Notes under the pieces: model-generated
The model's input: the letters and a program-made list of their open reading frames with translations, nothing else
The model's database searches: none
What the model was told of the DNA's origin: nothing
Program-made: the position numbers and the translations under genes
Shown: in pieces, positions 32,967-41,503 of the stretch
How positions within the stretch are numbered: position 1 is the first letter of the stretch
Layout: the number at the start of each line of letters is the position of its first letter
Assembly: GCF_007559025.1 (NCBI RefSeq)
Contig: NZ_CP041765.1
Span: 368,679-432,678, forward strand
DNA: 64,000 nt
Direction of reading: 5' to 3'
Origin: Tomitella fengzijianii
GTDB lineage: Bacteria > Actinomycetota > Actinomycetes > Mycobacteriales > Mycobacteriaceae

Positions 32967-33596
32967 TCAGGCCGGGACGATCAGGCCCTTGGTCTGGGTG
33001 CGGGCGCGGTCGAAGCGGCCGGCGGCGTCGGCCCAGTTCACGACGTTCCACCATGCCTTGACGTAGTCGCCCTTGACGTTCTTGTACTGCAGGTAGAACG
33101 CGTGCTCCCACATGTCGAGCATGACGATGGGGATGATGCCGGCGCTGATGTTGTTGTTCTGGTCCTCGAGCTGCTCCAGGACCAGGTTGCCGCCGATCTG
33201 GTCGTAGGCCAGCACGGCCCAGCCGGAGCCCTGGATGCTGTTGGCCACGGCGGTGAAGTGCGTCTGGAACTTGTCGAACGACCCGAACTGCTCGTCGATC
33301 GCGGCGGCCAGCTCGCCCTCGGGCTTGTCGCCGCCGTTCGGGGACATGTTGTTCCAGAAGATCGAGTGGTTGGTGTGGCCGCCGAGGTGGAAGGCGAGGT
33401 TGCGCGAGAGCAGGCCGGCCTTGGCGCCGATGCTGCCGTCCTCGCGGGCCTCCGCCATCCCCTTCAGCGCGGCGTTGGCGCCGGTGACGTAGGCGGCGTG
33501 GTGCTTGTCGTGGTGGATCTGCATGATCTCACCGGAGATGTGCGGCTCCAGCGCGCTGTAGTCGTACGGGAGTTCCGGAAGGGTGTACTCAGCCAC
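32967..33596 (-). CDS. sodA: Superoxide dismutase (Mn/Fe family, probably Mn)
   Basis: A 209-residue enzyme converting superoxide to oxygen and hydrogen peroxide. Metal ligands are His28 ([11 protein letters not shown]), His77 ([10 protein letters not shown]), Asp161 and His165 ([16 protein letters not shown]). At the position of His145 in the M. tuberculosis iron enzyme this protein has Gln146 (LEDQNNN); that residue favours manganese. GTG 33596 is the start because AAAGG lies 6 bases upstream, whereas the ATG two codons earlier abuts the same AAAGG. No signal peptide is present. The msrA gene diverges from it with 173 bp between. Confidence 0.96.
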   Translation of the reverse strand: MAEYTLPELPYDYSALEPHISGEIMQIHHDKHHAAYVTGANAALKGMAEAREDGSIGAKAGLLSRNLAFHLGGHTNHSIFWNNMSPNGGDKPEGELAAAIDEQFGSFDKFQTHFTAVANSIQGSGWAVLAYDQIGGNLVLEQLEDQNNNISAGIIPIVMLDMWEHAFYLQYKNVKGDYVKAWWNVVNWADAAGRFDRARTQTKGLIVPA

Positions 33597-33769
33597 GATC
33601 ATCCTTTCTGGGAGCGGGCGGGCCGCGCGGTCGCGCGCGGTCGGACCCGATCCGACCTTGATCTGTCCGTACCCCACCCTTGTGGATGCAAACATTTTCT
33701 GCAATAGCGGTGGTCAGCAGGCGGTCCGGGGCGGACCGGAGTCCGCGGTCCGCGGCGTAGGCTCGGGCC

Positions 33770-34441
33770 ATGGCGATGTTCGATCAGCTCTCCCGGATGA
33801 TGTCCAGCAGGTCGGCGATGGTCGATGAGGCCGCGGCGCTGCCCGGCCGCGCCGAGCCGATGCCGGTGCCGGAGCGGCACGTCGTGACCGGGGCCCCGAT
33901 GCTCCCGCCCTACCCGGAGGGCATGGACACCGCCGTCTTCGGCCTGGGCTGCTTCTGGGGCGTCGAGCGCGAGTTCTGGCAGACCGAGGGCGTCCATGTG
34001 ACGGCCTCCGGGTATGCGGGCGGCTTCACGCCCAACCCCACCTACGAGGAGGTGTGCTCGGGCCGCACCGGGCATGCCGAGGCGGTGCAGGTGGTGTTCG
34101 ATCCGCACGTCGTCACGTACCGCGATCTGCTCCGGATGTTCTGGGAGAACCACGATCCCACGCAGGGCATGCGCCAGGGCAACGACGTCGGCACGCAGTA
34201 CCGCTCGATCATCCTGACCATCGGCGACGAGCAGGCCGCCGCCGCGGCGGAGACCGGCGCGGCGTTCGAGAAGTCGCTTGCCGAGGCCGGCTACGGGGCC
34301 GTGACCACGGAGGTCGCCCCGCTCGAGACCACCCGAGCCGGGCACTTCTACTTCGCCGAACCCGTGCACCAGCAGTACCTGGCGAAGAACCCGAACGGCT
34401 ACTGCCCCGTCCACTCCACCGGGGTGCGCTGCTCGCCGTGA
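33770..34441 (+). CDS. msrA: Peptide-methionine (S)-S-oxide reductase
   Basis: A 223-residue enzyme that reduces the S epimer of methionine sulfoxide in proteins using thioredoxin. Catalytic Cys61 lies in [60 protein letters not shown] and the C-terminal resolving Cys in [15 protein letters not shown] follow in family order. The first 45 residues precede the core as in mycobacterial proteins. It is head-to-head with sodA, a natural oxidative-stress pair that could share an operator. The region between contains TTGCA direct repeats but no recognised site. Confidence 0.95.
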   Translation: MAMFDQLSRMMSSRSAMVDEAAALPGRAEPMPVPERHVVTGAPMLPPYPEGMDTAVFGLGCFWGVEREFWQTEGVHVTASGYAGGFTPNPTYEEVCSGRTGHAEAVQVVFDPHVVTYRDLLRMFWENHDPTQGMRQGNDVGTQYRSIILTIGDEQAAAAAETGAAFEKSLAEAGYGAVTTEVAPLETTRAGHFYFAEPVHQQYLAKNPNGYCPVHSTGVRCSP

Positions 34442-34563
34442 CCGGGGGCGTCGCCGCTTCCTCTCGGCAGGCGGCCGCCGGATGCCGTACCGTCGCGTCA
34501 CAGTAATCGAGCGGCGCCGGTCGGCGTCCGAGCGACCGTATGCCCGGAGCGCGAGGAGTGACG

Positions 34564-35025
34564 GTGGGACGGATCAGCATCAAGGCAGTGGCGGCGGCGC
34601 CGTTGGCGGTGGGTTTCGCCTTCGTCGACGACTACCGCACGGTCCCGCAGTGGATGTTCGGTGTCACCGGGTTCACGCCGGTCGGGGAGCAGGAGCGTGG
34701 ACTCGGCGCCGAATACGCGGTGACCATGGTCCTGGGGCCCAAGACGCTGCGCTCCAAGGTGCGGGTCACCGAGTGGGAGCAGGACGAGCTGATCACGCTC
34801 GAGTCGTACGAGGGGGTCCGCAACACGTCGTCGTGGCGCTTCACCCGCGTCGACGACGAACACGCGGAGCTGTCGGTGGAGTTCACCTACGACTTCGGCG
34901 GCGGCCTGGCGGGCAAGGCGCTCGGCAGGATCGTCGAGCCGTTCGTGCAGGCGGCCGTGGCGCAAACGGAGAAAGACCTGCGCCGCCTCGTCGAGCAGCG
35001 CTATTTTGCTGTGCAGGAGGACTGA
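34564..35025 (+). CDS. SRPBCC family protein
   Basis: A 153-residue START/Bet v1-like fold protein: hydrophobic-ligand cavity, no catalytic motif assignable. Segments typical of the fold are VGFAFVDDYRTVPQWMFGV, LGAEYAVTMVLGPKTLRSKVRVTEWE, TSSWRFTRVDDEHAELSVEF and a long C-terminal helix VQAAVAQTEKDLRRLVEQR. GTG 34564 is chosen as the start because GAGGAG precedes it by 6 bases; ATG 34540 lacks such a site. Followed 84 bp later by the GH3 gene. Confidence 0.82.
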   Translation: MGRISIKAVAAAPLAVGFAFVDDYRTVPQWMFGVTGFTPVGEQERGLGAEYAVTMVLGPKTLRSKVRVTEWEQDELITLESYEGVRNTSSWRFTRVDDEHAELSVEFTYDFGGGLAGKALGRIVEPFVQAAVAQTEKDLRRLVEQRYFAVQED

Positions 35026-35109
35026 GACTCCGCGCCCGGTCCGCTCCGTCCCACGAGCGAGCACGGCCCGGCGGGGGCGGGGAGCCGTCGCCGCTTTAGG
35101 AGGCCCGCG

Positions 35110-36303
35110 ATGCGCCGTGCATCCTGGAAGACCGGTTCGGTACGAGCGCGTTCCCGCCTGTGGCGTGCGACGGCGACGCTGATCTCGACGGCCGCGCTCG
35201 TCGGCGCGGGCCTGACGGGCGGTGTCGCGTCGGCGGCGCCCGCTCCTCCCGCCGGATCGGCCGCCTCCGCCGCGGCGATTCCCGCGCAGTTCGCGCGGGT
35301 CCTCGCGGGCCAGCACGTGATCTACTCCTACCCCGGGCCCACCCCGCCGCCGGAGCTCTTCGAAGCGGTGCGCGCGGGCGAGGCCGCGGGCGTCATCTTC
35401 TTCTCCGAGAACATCGTCTCGCTCGAGCAGATCCGCGACGTGGCGCAGGCCCTGCAGGACGCGGCGATGGCGAGCCCGGTACCCATGCCGCTGCTGCTGC
35501 TCACCGACCAGGAAGGCGGCGAGGTGCGTCGGCTGCGGCTCCCCGGGGCGGACTGGCCGGCGGACTCCGCCGCGGCGGTCGGGGCGTCGGCCGATCCGGC
35601 GGCGGCCGGCGCGCGCACCGGCCACGAGGCCGCGGCCGCCCTGCACGCCGCGGGGCTGACCGGCAACCTGGCCCCGGTGCTCGGTGTGTACCGCACGCCC
35701 GGAGACTTCCTCGACCGGTACGAACGGTCCTACAGTTCCGACCCCGCCGTCGTGGGCGCCGCGGCCGGGGCGTTCATCGCGGCGCAGCAGGCGGACGGTA
35801 TCGCCGCCGCCGCCAAACACTTTCCGGGGCTCGGGGCGGCGCCCGCAGGGGCGAACACCGACGAGGAGCCGGTGACGATCCCTCTCGACGCCGGAACGCT
35901 GCGCAGTGTCGACGAGGCTCCGTACCGGGCGGCGATCGATGCGGGCGTCGACATGGTCATGCCGTCCTGGGCCGTCTACCCGGCGCTCGATCCCGGAACA
36001 CCCGCCGGTCTGTCGTCGACGATCCTGCGCGGCGACCTGCGCGGGGCCCTGGGTTACCAGGGCGTGATCGTCAGCGACGCCATCGAAGCCGGCGCGCTGG
36101 CGGCCTTCGGCGACTCCGGCGACCGCAGCGTGGCCGCACTGGCCGCGGGCCAGGACCTGGCGCTGTGCTCGGCGCGCGACGCAGGTCAGGGCGCGCAGGC
36201 CACCGGCGACCTCGCCGCAGCGATCACCGGCGGGCGGCTGGACCTGGGCGACGTGCTGGTCTCGACGGAACGCGTGCTGGCCTTGCGCCTGTCCCTCCGC
36301 TGA
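35110..36303 (+). CDS. Glycoside hydrolase family 3 protein (beta-N-acetylglucosaminidase NagZ/LpqI-like), exported
   Basis: A 397-residue exported enzyme with a basic N-terminus and a signal peptide ending about ASAAPAPP. The GH3 TIM barrel has LLTDQEGGEVRRL, AAAAKHFPGLG (Lys236-His237, the dyad acting as acid/base in NagZ-type enzymes) and VIVSDAIEAGAL (nucleophile Asp323). Such enzymes remove N-acetylglucosamine from peptidoglycan fragments during wall turnover (LpqI in mycobacteria). No lipobox Cys is seen, unlike LpqI. Ribosome-binding site TAGGAGG 7 bases upstream. It converges with the LLM gene, 14 bp apart. Confidence 0.88.
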   Translation: MRRASWKTGSVRARSRLWRATATLISTAALVGAGLTGGVASAAPAPPAGSAASAAAIPAQFARVLAGQHVIYSYPGPTPPPELFEAVRAGEAAGVIFFSENIVSLEQIRDVAQALQDAAMASPVPMPLLLLTDQEGGEVRRLRLPGADWPADSAAAVGASADPAAAGARTGHEAAAALHAAGLTGNLAPVLGVYRTPGDFLDRYERSYSSDPAVVGAAAGAFIAAQQADGIAAAAKHFPGLGAAPAGANTDEEPVTIPLDAGTLRSVDEAPYRAAIDAGVDMVMPSWAVYPALDPGTPAGLSSTILRGDLRGALGYQGVIVSDAIEAGALAAFGDSGDRSVAALAAGQDLALCSARDAGQGAQATGDLAAAITGGRLDLGDVLVSTERVLALRLSLR

Positions 36304-36317
36304 GCCCGTCCGACGGG

Positions 36318-37247
36318 TCAGCTCAGTTGCGGCATCACCTTGTCCGCCACCAGCTCGAGGTGGTCGAGGTCGGTCAGGTCGAGGGTCTGCAGGTACATGC
36401 GCGTGGTTCCCAGTTCGGCGTACCGGCCGATCTTGTCGACCAGTTCGTCCGGCGTGCCGGCCAGGCCGTTCTCCCGCAGCTCGTCCACGTCGCGGCCGAT
36501 GGCGTCGGCGCGGCGGGCGATCTGCGCCTCGTCGCGCCCGCAGCACAGCACCATGGCGTTGGAGAAGGTGATCCCGGCGGGGTCGCGCCCGATGGCCGTG
36601 CACGCCGCACGGACCCGGGCGAACGCCGCGGCCGTCGTCTCGGTGTCGACGAAGGGGATGTTGAACTCGTCGGCGTAGCGGGCGGTGAGGGCCGGCGTGC
36701 GCTTCCGGCCCATGCCGCCCATGATGATCGGCGGGTGCGGGCGCTGCGCGGGCTTGGGCAGCGCGGGTGAATCGGTGATGGGGTAGTGGCGCCCGGGCAG
36801 CGTCAGCGTCTGCCCCTCGGGGGTGTCCCACAGCCCGGTGATCACGGCGAGCGACTCCTCGAGCCGGTCGAACCGCTCGCCCAGCGGCGGGAACGGGATG
36901 CCGTACGCGGCGTGTTCCTCGGCGAACCAGCCCGCGCCCAGGCCCAGCTCCAGGCGTCCGGCGCTCATCGCGTCGACCTGGGCGACGGAGATCGCCAGCG
37001 GACCCGGGTACCGGAAGGTCGCCGAGGTGACGAGCGTGCCCAGCCGGATGCGCGAGGTCTCGCGCGCCAGTCCGGCCAGCGTGATCCACGCGTCGGTGGG
37101 CCCGGGCCGGCCGTCGCCGCTCATCGCCAGGTAGTGATCGGAGCGGAAGAAGGCGCCGTACCCGAGGTCCTCGGCGGTGCGGGCGACGGCGAGCAGATCA
37201 TCGTAGGTGGCGCCCTGCTGGGGCTCTGTGAAGACGCGGAGTTCCAT
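36318..37247 (-). CDS. LLM class F420-dependent oxidoreductase
   Basis: A 309-residue TIM-barrel oxidoreductase of the luciferase-like superfamily. GYGAFFRSDHYLAM, RIRLGTLVTSATFRYPGPLA, QVDAMSAGRLELGLGAGWFAEEH and PIIMGGMGRKRTPALTARYADEFNI match the mycobacterial F420-dependent subfamily in which the SDHY and LGTLV segments contact the deazaflavin. Substrate unknown. ATG 37247 starts the family N-terminus; the frame upstream is rejected. The 303-bp gap upstream holds DnaA-box-like sequences. Confidence 0.88.
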   Translation of the reverse strand: MELRVFTEPQQGATYDDLLAVARTAEDLGYGAFFRSDHYLAMSGDGRPGPTDAWITLAGLARETSRIRLGTLVTSATFRYPGPLAISVAQVDAMSAGRLELGLGAGWFAEEHAAYGIPFPPLGERFDRLEESLAVITGLWDTPEGQTLTLPGRHYPITDSPALPKPAQRPHPPIIMGGMGRKRTPALTARYADEFNIPFVDTETTAAAFARVRAACTAIGRDPAGITFSNAMVLCCGRDEAQIARRADAIGRDVDELRENGLAGTPDELVDKIGRYAELGTTRMYLQTLDLTDLDHLELVADKVMPQLS

Positions 37248-37310
37248 GTCGACAACTGTGCCAGCCGGTCGGCCCGCCGGGTAGCGCCCCGGCGAGCCCG
37301 GACCAGTTCC

Positions 37311-37425
37311 TGTGGACAACTGTGGAGCGCGCAATCCACACCCTGTGGACGCTTGTGGGGAAATCCTGGTCACGCGCGGTCGGGTATCCCCAGATTGGGG
37401 ATAAGTCTGTGCAAACTGTGGACAA
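37311..37425. other. Cluster of DnaA-box-like sequences with a perfect palindrome
   Basis: Two exact TGTGGACAA boxes (37311-37319, 37417-37425; reverse complement TTGTCCACA) flank weaker copies: TGTGGAGCG (37321), CAATCCACA (37332), TGTGGACGC (37344), TGTGGGGAA (37354) and TGGGGATAA (37396). The last is one arm of the perfect palindrome TATCCCCA-GAT-TGGGGATA (37385-37403). The whole 303-bp gap 37248-37550 contains no gene. dnaA and dnaN are not adjacent, so this is not the usual oriC location. Confidence 0.65.
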
Positions 37426-37550
37426 CGCGGTGGAGAAAGTGTGCCAGGTCACAGATTTCGGGGCATTCGATTGTGAATAATGCACAGTCCGGAACCGGTC
37501 GCGGCGGCCGGTCGCGCTCGGCTCGGCGCGAAGACTGCGACAATGGGTCC

Positions 37551-37880
37551 GTGATCTATGAGCATGCGATTCTGGACGTCGGGGAGTCGGGGGACGGGTT
37601 CGAGGCGGCCTTCGCGAAGGCGAAGGAGCTGATCGCGCGGACGGACGGGTTCCGGCGCATCACGATGTCGCGGTGCCACGAGACCCCGGGCCGCTACCTG
37701 ATGCTGGTCGAGTGGGACAGCGTGGCCGCGCACCTGGAGAACTTCCGCGGTTCGGCCGATTTCGAGCAGTGGCGCGCGCTGATGAACCCCTTCTACACCG
37801 CGCCGCCGACGGTCGAGCACTTCACGCCCATCGACGGAGCCGCCGCGCCCGGGCCGGTTGTCGGCTCCCCGGACGCGTGA
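37551..37880 (+). CDS. Antibiotic biosynthesis monooxygenase domain (ABM) protein
   Basis: A 109-residue ferredoxin-like-fold protein. The ABM core reads IYEHAILDVGES, then FEAAFAKAKELIARTDGFRRIT, GRYLMLVEWDSVAAHLENFRGS and FEQWRALMNPFY. Such small proteins are cofactor-free monooxygenases or heme/ligand-binding dimers; no function can be fixed. GTG 37551 is used because upstream codons in the frame cross the DnaA-box region and lack a start with a site. The rhodanese gene starts 13 bases after its stop, so the two are probably cotranscribed. Confidence 0.82.
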   Translation: MIYEHAILDVGESGDGFEAAFAKAKELIARTDGFRRITMSRCHETPGRYLMLVEWDSVAAHLENFRGSADFEQWRALMNPFYTAPPTVEHFTPIDGAAAPGPVVGSPDA

Positions 37881-37893
37881 CAGGATCGGCGAG

Positions 37894-38235
37894 GTGACAG
37901 ACCCTTTCGAAGCCATCTCCGCTGCCGAGCTTCCGGAGCGGTTCGACGACGCCACCGTGCTGTTGGACGTGCGTGAACGGGACGAGTGGGACCAGGGCCA
38001 CGTCGCGGGCGCCGTGCACATGCCGCTGGGCGAGGTGTCCGAGCGGCTCGACGAGGTGGACCCGGACGCCGAGGTGTACGTGGTGTGCAGGCAGGGCGGG
38101 CGCGCGGTGCGGGTGTGCCAGTTCCTCAATCAGTACGGGCGCGACGTGGTCTTCGTGCGCGACGGCATGGTGGGCTGGCAGCAGTCGGGCCGGCCGACGG
38201 TGGCCGCGGACGGCAGTGAGGGCAGTGTCTATTGA
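37894..38235 (+). CDS. Rhodanese domain sulfurtransferase
   Basis: A 113-residue single-domain rhodanese. LLDVRERDEWDQGHVAGAVHMPL is the conserved CH2A-type segment, and the active-site loop VVCRQGGRAVRV has the catalytic Cys in CRxGxR form. It carries sulfane sulfur for sulfur transfer or detoxification. GTG 37894 has AGGATCGGCGAG before it; the frame also offers TTG 37858. The next gene begins 2 bases after the stop, suggesting an operon of four genes (ABM protein, rhodanese, DUF4328 protein, GDPD). Confidence 0.9.
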   Translation: MTDPFEAISAAELPERFDDATVLLDVRERDEWDQGHVAGAVHMPLGEVSERLDEVDPDAEVYVVCRQGGRAVRVCQFLNQYGRDVVFVRDGMVGWQQSGRPTVAADGSEGSVY

Positions 38236-38237
38236 GC

Positions 38238-39665
38238 ATGCCGGTGTTGTGTCAGCAGTGCACGCGCTGCGGGACGTTCTGGCCCGTCGCGGTGGGCCCC
38301 GCCGGGCCGGTGCCCGCGCGCTGGTGCCCGCACTGCCAGGGCGACCTGTCGCGGCCGTTCACGCCCCGGCAGCAGCAGGCCCGGCCTGGCCAGCAGCCGC
38401 CCCGGGAGCAGGCTCGGCAACAACAGGCTCGGCCGGGGCAGACCCTGCAACAGCCGCCCCCGCAGCAGCCACCGCAGCAACCCGTGCCGCGCCCCGTGGT
38501 CTCCGGCACCGCCGCCGCGCGCATGCAGGGCGCGCACCGGCCGCCGGGCGTTCCGCAGCAGCGGCAGGCGCGTGCGGCGCTGCCGCGCGGGTACCGCTGG
38601 GTGGCGCGGCCGCCGACGTCTGATCGAGGAGCGCCGCCTCGCGTGCAGGGATCGGCCGCCGCGGAGCCGGGGCCCACGCCGTTCTACCGCGAGACCCCCC
38701 GGTGGGGCCTGCATCCGGCGCCTGATCCGGCGGAGCCGGCCCCTGATCGGAAGCGGCGCTCGGCGGCTGCGAGCGCGCGCTCGACGCTCACCGCCACCCT
38801 GGTGCTGTTCGTGCTGGCCGCGGTGGCGGAGGCGTTCCGATACGGGCTCATGCTGCGCAACCGCAGCCACCTGGTGCACCAGATGACCGTGGCGATCTCC
38901 GATGCGACGGCCCTGGTGCTCGGCTACGCGGCGATGGTGTTCGTCGTCGCATCGGCCGTCACGTGCACCCGGTGGCTGATCCGTGCGCGCGCCCAGGCGT
39001 TCGCGGCGGAGGGGACCACCGAACCGCGGCGCGCCCGGCGGATGGCGGCGGGAATGCTCGTCCCGGTCGTCAACCTGGTGTATCCGGGCGTGTTCCTCAC
39101 CGAGCTGGCGATGGCCCGTCGCCGCGCGGGGATCGCGGACGACGAGGCGCGCACCGACCGCGGTCCGGGCCTCGGAGGGCCCCGCAGCGGCGGGCCGGCG
39201 GCGGTCCGGGCCGTACGCGGAGCGTGGTCGACGGTGCGCGCGCACTACCGGGGGCTGCGCGACGGGGCGTCGTTGCTGACGCTGGTGCGTTTCTGGTGGG
39301 CGCTGTGGGTGCTGTGCAACATCACTGCGGTCGCGGTGGCGATGCAGCGGTGGGATCCGTCGGTGCAGGCGCGTGCCGACAACGTCGTCTACACCCTCTA
39401 CGCGGACCTCCTCGCGATCTCCGCCGTCGTCGTCACGCGCATCGTCCTCGACAGGGTGGAGGGCCGCGCGGACGCGCACAACGCGGGGCCGGCGCGGTGG
39501 GTGATGGACACGTCGGCCTTCCGCGCGGAGCCCGCAGCCCCCGCTGGCGACGACGCCGACGTCGAACCCGCTGGCGACGACGCCGATGCTCAGCACACCG
39601 ATGCTCAGCACACCGATGCTCAGCACACCGATGCGGAGCCCGCCGGGGCGGGGGCGCCGCGATGA
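38238..39665 (+). CDS. DUF4328 membrane protein with N-terminal zinc ribbon
   Basis: A 475-residue protein. Residues 1-40 hold CQQCTRCGTFWPV and RWCPHCQ, four or more Cys that can form a zinc ribbon. A Gln/Pro/Arg-rich disordered region of about 140 residues follows. About four transmembrane helices then appear (TATLVLFVLAAVAEAFRYG, ALVLGYAAMVFVVASAV, GMLVPVVNLVYPGVFLTEL, LWVLCNITAVAVAM) in the DUF4328 pattern. The C-terminus has acidic repeats including three DAQHT units. The ATG 38238 follows the rhodanese stop, and the 3' end overlaps the GDPD start (ATGA). Confidence 0.78.
   Translation: MPVLCQQCTRCGTFWPVAVGPAGPVPARWCPHCQGDLSRPFTPRQQQARPGQQPPREQARQQQARPGQTLQQPPPQQPPQQPVPRPVVSGTAAARMQGAHRPPGVPQQRQARAALPRGYRWVARPPTSDRGAPPRVQGSAAAEPGPTPFYRETPRWGLHPAPDPAEPAPDRKRRSAAASARSTLTATLVLFVLAAVAEAFRYGLMLRNRSHLVHQMTVAISDATALVLGYAAMVFVVASAVTCTRWLIRARAQAFAAEGTTEPRRARRMAAGMLVPVVNLVYPGVFLTELAMARRRAGIADDEARTDRGPGLGGPRSGGPAAVRAVRGAWSTVRAHYRGLRDGASLLTLVRFWWALWVLCNITAVAVAMQRWDPSVQARADNVVYTLYADLLAISAVVVTRIVLDRVEGRADAHNAGPARWVMDTSAFRAEPAAPAGDDADVEPAGDDADAQHTDAQHTDAQHTDAEPAGAGAPR
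39585..39629 (+). repeat. 15-bp tandem repeat encoding DAQHT x3
   Basis: Three exact copies of GATGCTCAGCACACC (39585-39599, 39600-39614, 39615-39629) close to the 3' end of the DUF4328 gene, preceded by a longer imperfect repeat encoding EPAGDDAD. The reading frame is kept. Confidence 0.95.
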
Positions 39666-40468
39666 CCGGCAGGCTCGACGGGGCCGGAGGCGACGGCGCG
39701 GGCGGCCCGGGATCCGGCGGCCTTCCCCGCGTGGTGGCCCACCGCGGCTCGTCGGCGCTGCGGGCCGAGCACACGCTGTCCGCCTACCGACTGGCGCTGG
39801 ACCAGGGCGCGGACGGCCTGGAATGCGACGTGCGGCTGACCTTCGACGGTCATCTGGTGTGCATCCACGACCGCACGGTGGACCGCACTTCGGACGGCAC
39901 CGGCGTGGTCAGCGAGATGACGATGCGCGAGTTCGACGAGCTCGACTTCGCGCAGGGGATCGGTGACCCGGCGCGGGTGCTGGAGCTGTCCACGCTGATC
40001 GAGCTGACCCTGGACCACGATCGGCCGGTGAAGCTGTTCATCGAGACCAAGCATCCCGTGCGCTTCGGCGGTCTCGTCGAGGAGCGCGTGCTGCAGATGC
40101 TGGGCCGCTACGGGCTGGCGTCGCCGCCGTCGGCGACGCACGCGAGGGCCGTCGTCATGTCGTTCTCGCCGACGGCGGTGTGGCGGGTACGCCGGGCAGC
40201 ACCGTTGCTGCCGACGGTGCTGTTGGGCGACGCCGCCGGGTATCTCGGCGGCTCGGCGTCGACCACGGTGGGCGCCACCGCCGTCGGTCCGTCGATCCGG
40301 CGGCTGCGCGCCAACCCGGAGATCGTCGACAGGGCTGCGGCGGCGGGCCGGGCCACCTACTGCTGGACCGTCGACGAGCCGGACGACGTGGCGCTGTGCC
40401 GCGAGCTGGGTGTCGGCTGGATCGCCACCAACACGCCCGGCCGCACCCGCCGCCTGCTGGAGTCCTGA
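39662..40468 (+). CDS. Glycerophosphodiester phosphodiesterase
   Basis: A 268-residue GDPD enzyme that hydrolyses glycerophosphodiesters to glycerol 3-phosphate and an alcohol. VVAHRGSSALRAEHTLSAY holds the HRG and the (here E-H-T) E-x-T segment. LECDVRLTFDGHLVCIHD carries Glu, Asp and His ligands for metal, and KLFIETKHP the Glu-x-Lys. No signal peptide is seen, unlike secreted GlpQ forms. It overlaps the DUF4328 gene by four bases. The mycobacterial glpQ1 (Rv3842c, from memory) is at the matching locus. Confidence 0.93.
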   Translation: MTGRLDGAGGDGAGGPGSGGLPRVVAHRGSSALRAEHTLSAYRLALDQGADGLECDVRLTFDGHLVCIHDRTVDRTSDGTGVVSEMTMREFDELDFAQGIGDPARVLELSTLIELTLDHDRPVKLFIETKHPVRFGGLVEERVLQMLGRYGLASPPSATHARAVVMSFSPTAVWRVRRAAPLLPTVLLGDAAGYLGGSASTTVGATAVGPSIRRLRANPEIVDRAAAAGRATYCWTVDEPDDVALCRELGVGWIATNTPGRTRRLLES

Positions 40469-40511
40469 GAGCGGGCGGCCGCAGCGGCGCCATCGCGTAG
40501 TGTCGTGCCCC

Positions 40512-41441
40512 GTGGGTAAGAAGAGCAAGAGGAACAGCGGTCCGCGGGCGGGAAGCCGCCGCACCGAGCTGATGGAGAAGCGCCGCCTGGAGCGCGAGCA
40601 GGCGCAGCAGGAGCCGGTGCGCCCGTTCGCCGGGCTGGCCTACGAGTGCGACCTGGTGGCGCTGCGCGAGTTCGTGCCGTCCGCCACCGCGGCGCTGCCC
40701 GTGCGCCCCGAGGTGGCGGCCGAGCATCCGATGACCCTCGCGACGGTGGTGCCGGGCGCGGCGGCGGCGGTGGTGCGCGAGGAGGCCGCCGGTGACGAGA
40801 CGGCGGTGAACGCCCTCGTCGGCATGCAGGTGCAGTCGTCCTCCTACGACCTGGGCGCCGACCTGGCCGCGGCGGTGCTGTGGGCGGCGGGGGCCGAGGC
40901 GGGCGAGACGCTGCAGGTGGCGAACCCGTCCGACACCACCCCGCCCGTCACCGAGGTGCTCCAGCCCGACGCGCCGCTGGAGATCACGGTGCACAAGGAC
41001 TTCGACTGGTGGCTGGCCGGCGGCGCCGAGACCAACGCGCAGATCAAGGCGGCCGTAGAGCAGGCCAACCAGCTGATGATGCCCAGCGAGCGCATCGACG
41101 GCGTCGACGCCGCCTGGTGGGTGGACGCGGGCGAGCGGGCCCACCTGCGGTGGGTGCGCCCCGAGGACGAGGACGCGCTGATGTCCGCGCTGGCCCGGGT
41201 GCACGCCGCGGGCGGGCTGACGCTGGGCGAAGGGTCCCGGTTCGCGGGGACGTTCCGCGCGCACGGGCTGCTGGTGCCGGTGTTCGATCTGGACCTGGAG
41301 AAGCACCCGCTGGAGTGGCGCGACGCCACGCTGGAGCTGGGGCAGCGCCTGGACGAGGCGCTGGCCGACGACGGCCCGCTCACCAGCGACCAGCGCCGTT
41401 CACGCGACGGGCTGCGCGGGCGTCAGGTGACGATCCGGTAG
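40512..41441 (+). CDS. DUF5926 family protein
   Basis: A 309-residue protein with a Lys/Arg-rich start (GKKSKRNSGPRAGSRRTELM) that could bind nucleic acid or ribosomes. The body contains RPFAGLAYECDLVALREFVPSA, HKDFDWWLAGG, AWWVDAGERAHLRWV and the closing LTSDQRRSRDGLRGRQVTIR. This conserved actinobacterial family is often next to cell-envelope genes; I recall it as DUF5926 and its function is unknown. GTG 40512 is the start (the basic N-terminus is conserved). A strong terminator follows. Confidence 0.72.
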   Translation: MGKKSKRNSGPRAGSRRTELMEKRRLEREQAQQEPVRPFAGLAYECDLVALREFVPSATAALPVRPEVAAEHPMTLATVVPGAAAAVVREEAAGDETAVNALVGMQVQSSSYDLGADLAAAVLWAAGAEAGETLQVANPSDTTPPVTEVLQPDAPLEITVHKDFDWWLAGGAETNAQIKAAVEQANQLMMPSERIDGVDAAWWVDAGERAHLRWVRPEDEDALMSALARVHAAGGLTLGEGSRFAGTFRAHGLLVPVFDLDLEKHPLEWRDATLELGQRLDEALADDGPLTSDQRRSRDGLRGRQVTIR

Positions 41442-41451
41442 ACGGCCGACC

Positions 41452-41489
41452 GGGGAGCGCGGTGATCCGATGCGGTCGCCGCGCTCCCC
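41452..41489. terminator. Hairpin terminator between convergent DUF5926 and LCP genes
   Basis: GGGGAGCGCGG (41452-41462) pairs with CCGCGCTCCCC (41479-41489), a perfect 11-bp stem with a 16-base loop, followed by TTCGTTTTG on the plus strand. Works for the plus-strand gene and possibly for the LCP gene. Confidence 0.85.
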
Positions 41490-41503
41490 TTCGTTTTGCG
41501 CCC

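Noticed and set aside
37311-37425. Chromosomal origin oriC
   Set aside because: dnaA, dnaN, rpmH and gidB are not in the window; box number and context are insufficient for a primary origin.
36786-37880. 364-codon plus-strand frame beginning inside the LLM gene
   Set aside because: Its first 255 codons are antisense to the LLM oxidoreductase and cross the DnaA-box gap; only the ABM domain from GTG 37551 is real.
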